A stretch of DNA of 64,000 bases from Paracentrotus lividus (lineage: Eukaryota; Echinodermata; Echinoidea; Camarodonta; Echinidae). Made by a program: the position numbers and the translations under genes. Numbering within the stretch: position 1 is the first letter of the stretch; each line of letters starts with the position of its first letter. The notes under the pieces were generated by a model. That model saw only the letters and a list, made by a program, of their open reading frames with translations. It was not told the origin of the DNA and made no database searches. Below are positions 62,286 through 64,000 of this stretch, piece by piece. The stretch is from assembly GCA_940671915.1 (NCBI GenBank), contig CALNVZ010000674.1, positions 33,241,916 through 33,305,915 of the forward strand, given 5' to 3'.

Positions 62286-64000
62286 ATGTCTATACTTAGC
62301 AAACTAAGTAGCATAACTTTTTAATAAAAGGGTTTTGAGCACAGGAACGTAGCAGGAGTGTTTTTACATCTATCGACTAAATTCTAGGTAAACATTATAT
62401 TGATCTATTCAGTAATCCATCAGTGACCACACATCAAAGAGAAATATTGCACTTACCGACATAAAAGGCCTCGTGATACCCTTAAAATGCAATCATTCTT
62501 TCTTTTACGTGTGCTTACTTATCCATGACTCTATCTATATTATTTTTGCACAGAATATTATAATAATAATATCTACTAAGCAACTAAGGTCAATGCACTC
62601 CCGATCTATTTGAATTGCCTAGTTAACTTAAATGGTTTCATGAGTAATGTCTTTATCATTAGAAAGGGCAAGGTTGTCCTATTTCGTTGCATACTGCACG
62701 AATCCACTGAATTGAAACCATTTTGGTGTCATTTATTATAAATGAATACCTGGACTATCAACCAAGACGGCGTGACAAAATTCATTAAGTAAATGAACAT
62801 TTAGGTTTGAGCCATATGATGGCAATTATTTGTTGCATCTCATTATATATCAGCCCAGTTTGTAAATAAAAAGAGACCCGAGTCATGCTTATGTTGCTCC
62901 ACTGCTGGTTGATGATAATGAATTACGATATTAATGTGGGGATACAATTTATAATTGGAATACGCCTAATTGCACAACTTTCAGTATTAGTAGAGGCCAC
63001 TATGTAATCCCGTGAGATTGTCGTGCCAAATTTGATTTTATGAGCTAACTTTGTCAATTTGGGGGTGCTGAATTCAACAAACTTTGGTTCCTTTTTTCCA
63101 GCCACGTCTTAGGCCGCCATTTAGAATTTGACAATGGCAGCCATAGAAAATTATTTTTTTAACCTTTTAATCTTATAAGATATTCATGTCAAAATTGATT
63201 TCATGAACTATCTTTGTCAAATTTGGGGTGCTGAATCCGAAAAATTTGGTTCCATTTTTTCCAAACACGTTTTAGGCCGCAATCTTGAATTTTAAAATGG
63301 CGATCAGGTTTAGTTCGCAGACCAAATCGTAGGTGGTGCGTGTGCTTACGCGTCTTAAGACTTTAACCTATCTTGTATCAGAAGTATTATGATCACGTCA
63401 CTCTTTTGTGTGCTCTATGTTTCCCTGATGGACAATATTGTTAATAGGGAGGTTTAATTCCCATCAGAACACAGTATGCGGCCTAAAATAAATGCTGAAA
63501 TTAACATCATTTGGATCCAAGATAGTTAAGTCAAGCAAAAAGTATGCTTTTCCCCAAAATAACCCCCCCCCCCCACCCGATGTTAGATTTGACATTCGTT
63601 TGCGTCCTCGCTCGCATCCACCGGAATGAAACAGCTTTATTCACAGCAGGTTGGTGTGCATCGCACAGATGAGTGCAGCTAAAAAGAGAGTTTAGTTCGC
63701 TATTCGCTCAACAAAACGAAACAAAAAGCCAATAGAAATCACACAACACACTGACCGTCAGACGCCAACAAACAAAGCCATGCGTTGCTAAGGCGGGAGA
63801 CAACGAGAGGGAATGAAAGCGTGGACGTGCGCTTGTATGTCCGGAAAAAAAAAAATATGACGAAAAAAACACTCGCCGAAAAAACTGCTTTTTTACCACT
63901 TTCCCGTTATCATTTTACTCATTTTTTTACAGAGCAAAAGATGAAGCATGGTAGAACCGCAGCAAAATAATAATAAAAAATTTCCTCAAAATTTTTGAGT
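62286..64000. other. Intergenic sequence with a diverged tandem duplication
   Basis: No coding exon recognised to the window end. Positions 62995-63125 and 63185-63300 are diverged direct copies (ggggtgctgaatt/ggggtgctgaatc, ttaggccgccat/ttaggccgcaat). A C-run lies near 63564. Confidence 0.55.

Overview
This is eukaryotic, intron-rich, AT-rich and repeat-dense DNA. The gene content points to an echinoderm, most likely a sea urchin: a secreted SRCR plus discoidin protein, a somatomedin-B family-B-like receptor whose ectodomain sits in one large exon, and very many short palindromic elements. The species call is an inference. No gene gives a species-level match that I can confirm without a search.

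Four protein-coding loci can be supported by joined exons with agreeing phases. (1) Positions 4429-10151, plus strand: the C-terminal six exons of a protein with an SRCR-like domain followed by two F5/8 type C (discoidin) domains. (2) Positions 20723-15910, minus strand: a five-exon gene for a secreted protein with two fasciclin (FAS1) domains, apparently complete, with a TATA-like box upstream. One exon junction is ambiguous. (3) Positions 38155-44008, plus strand: a seven-transmembrane receptor of the secretin/adhesion/methuselah type with a signal peptide and a somatomedin-B domain, 933 residues in three coding exons. (4) Positions 51457-47370, minus strand: the C-terminal half (ECL2 and TM5 to the tail) of a different adhesion-type receptor, in small exons. 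Its last splice acceptor reads CG instead of AG. Its TM1-TM3 exons were not found. Receptors 3 and 4 converge tail to tail.

The remainder is mostly repeats. A 24-bp minisatellite opens the window. Palindromic or foldback DNA elements with TA, TAA/TTA or TTAA target sites fill introns and intergenic DNA. A direct duplication at 20.86-23.07 kb carries empty/filled insertion-site pairs. Positions 24863-37313 hold two tandem copies of one ~6.2 kb block, differing mainly by tiny indels just downstream of a 25-N gap. This looks like a long-read gap-filling or haplotype artefact. Positions 54.9-62.0 kb hold an older segmental duplication, with a ~1.4 kb element inserted in the second copy. tRNA-derived SINE heads occur near 52.7 and 57.5 kb.

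The four genes show no sign of acting in one pathway. All encode secreted or cell-surface proteins, but that is weak evidence of a link. I found no CRISPR, operon or other prokaryote-like system, and no convincing novel multi-gene system. The strongest unusual items are the broken receptor acceptor, the duplicated block, the dated insertions and the open-frame minisatellite.
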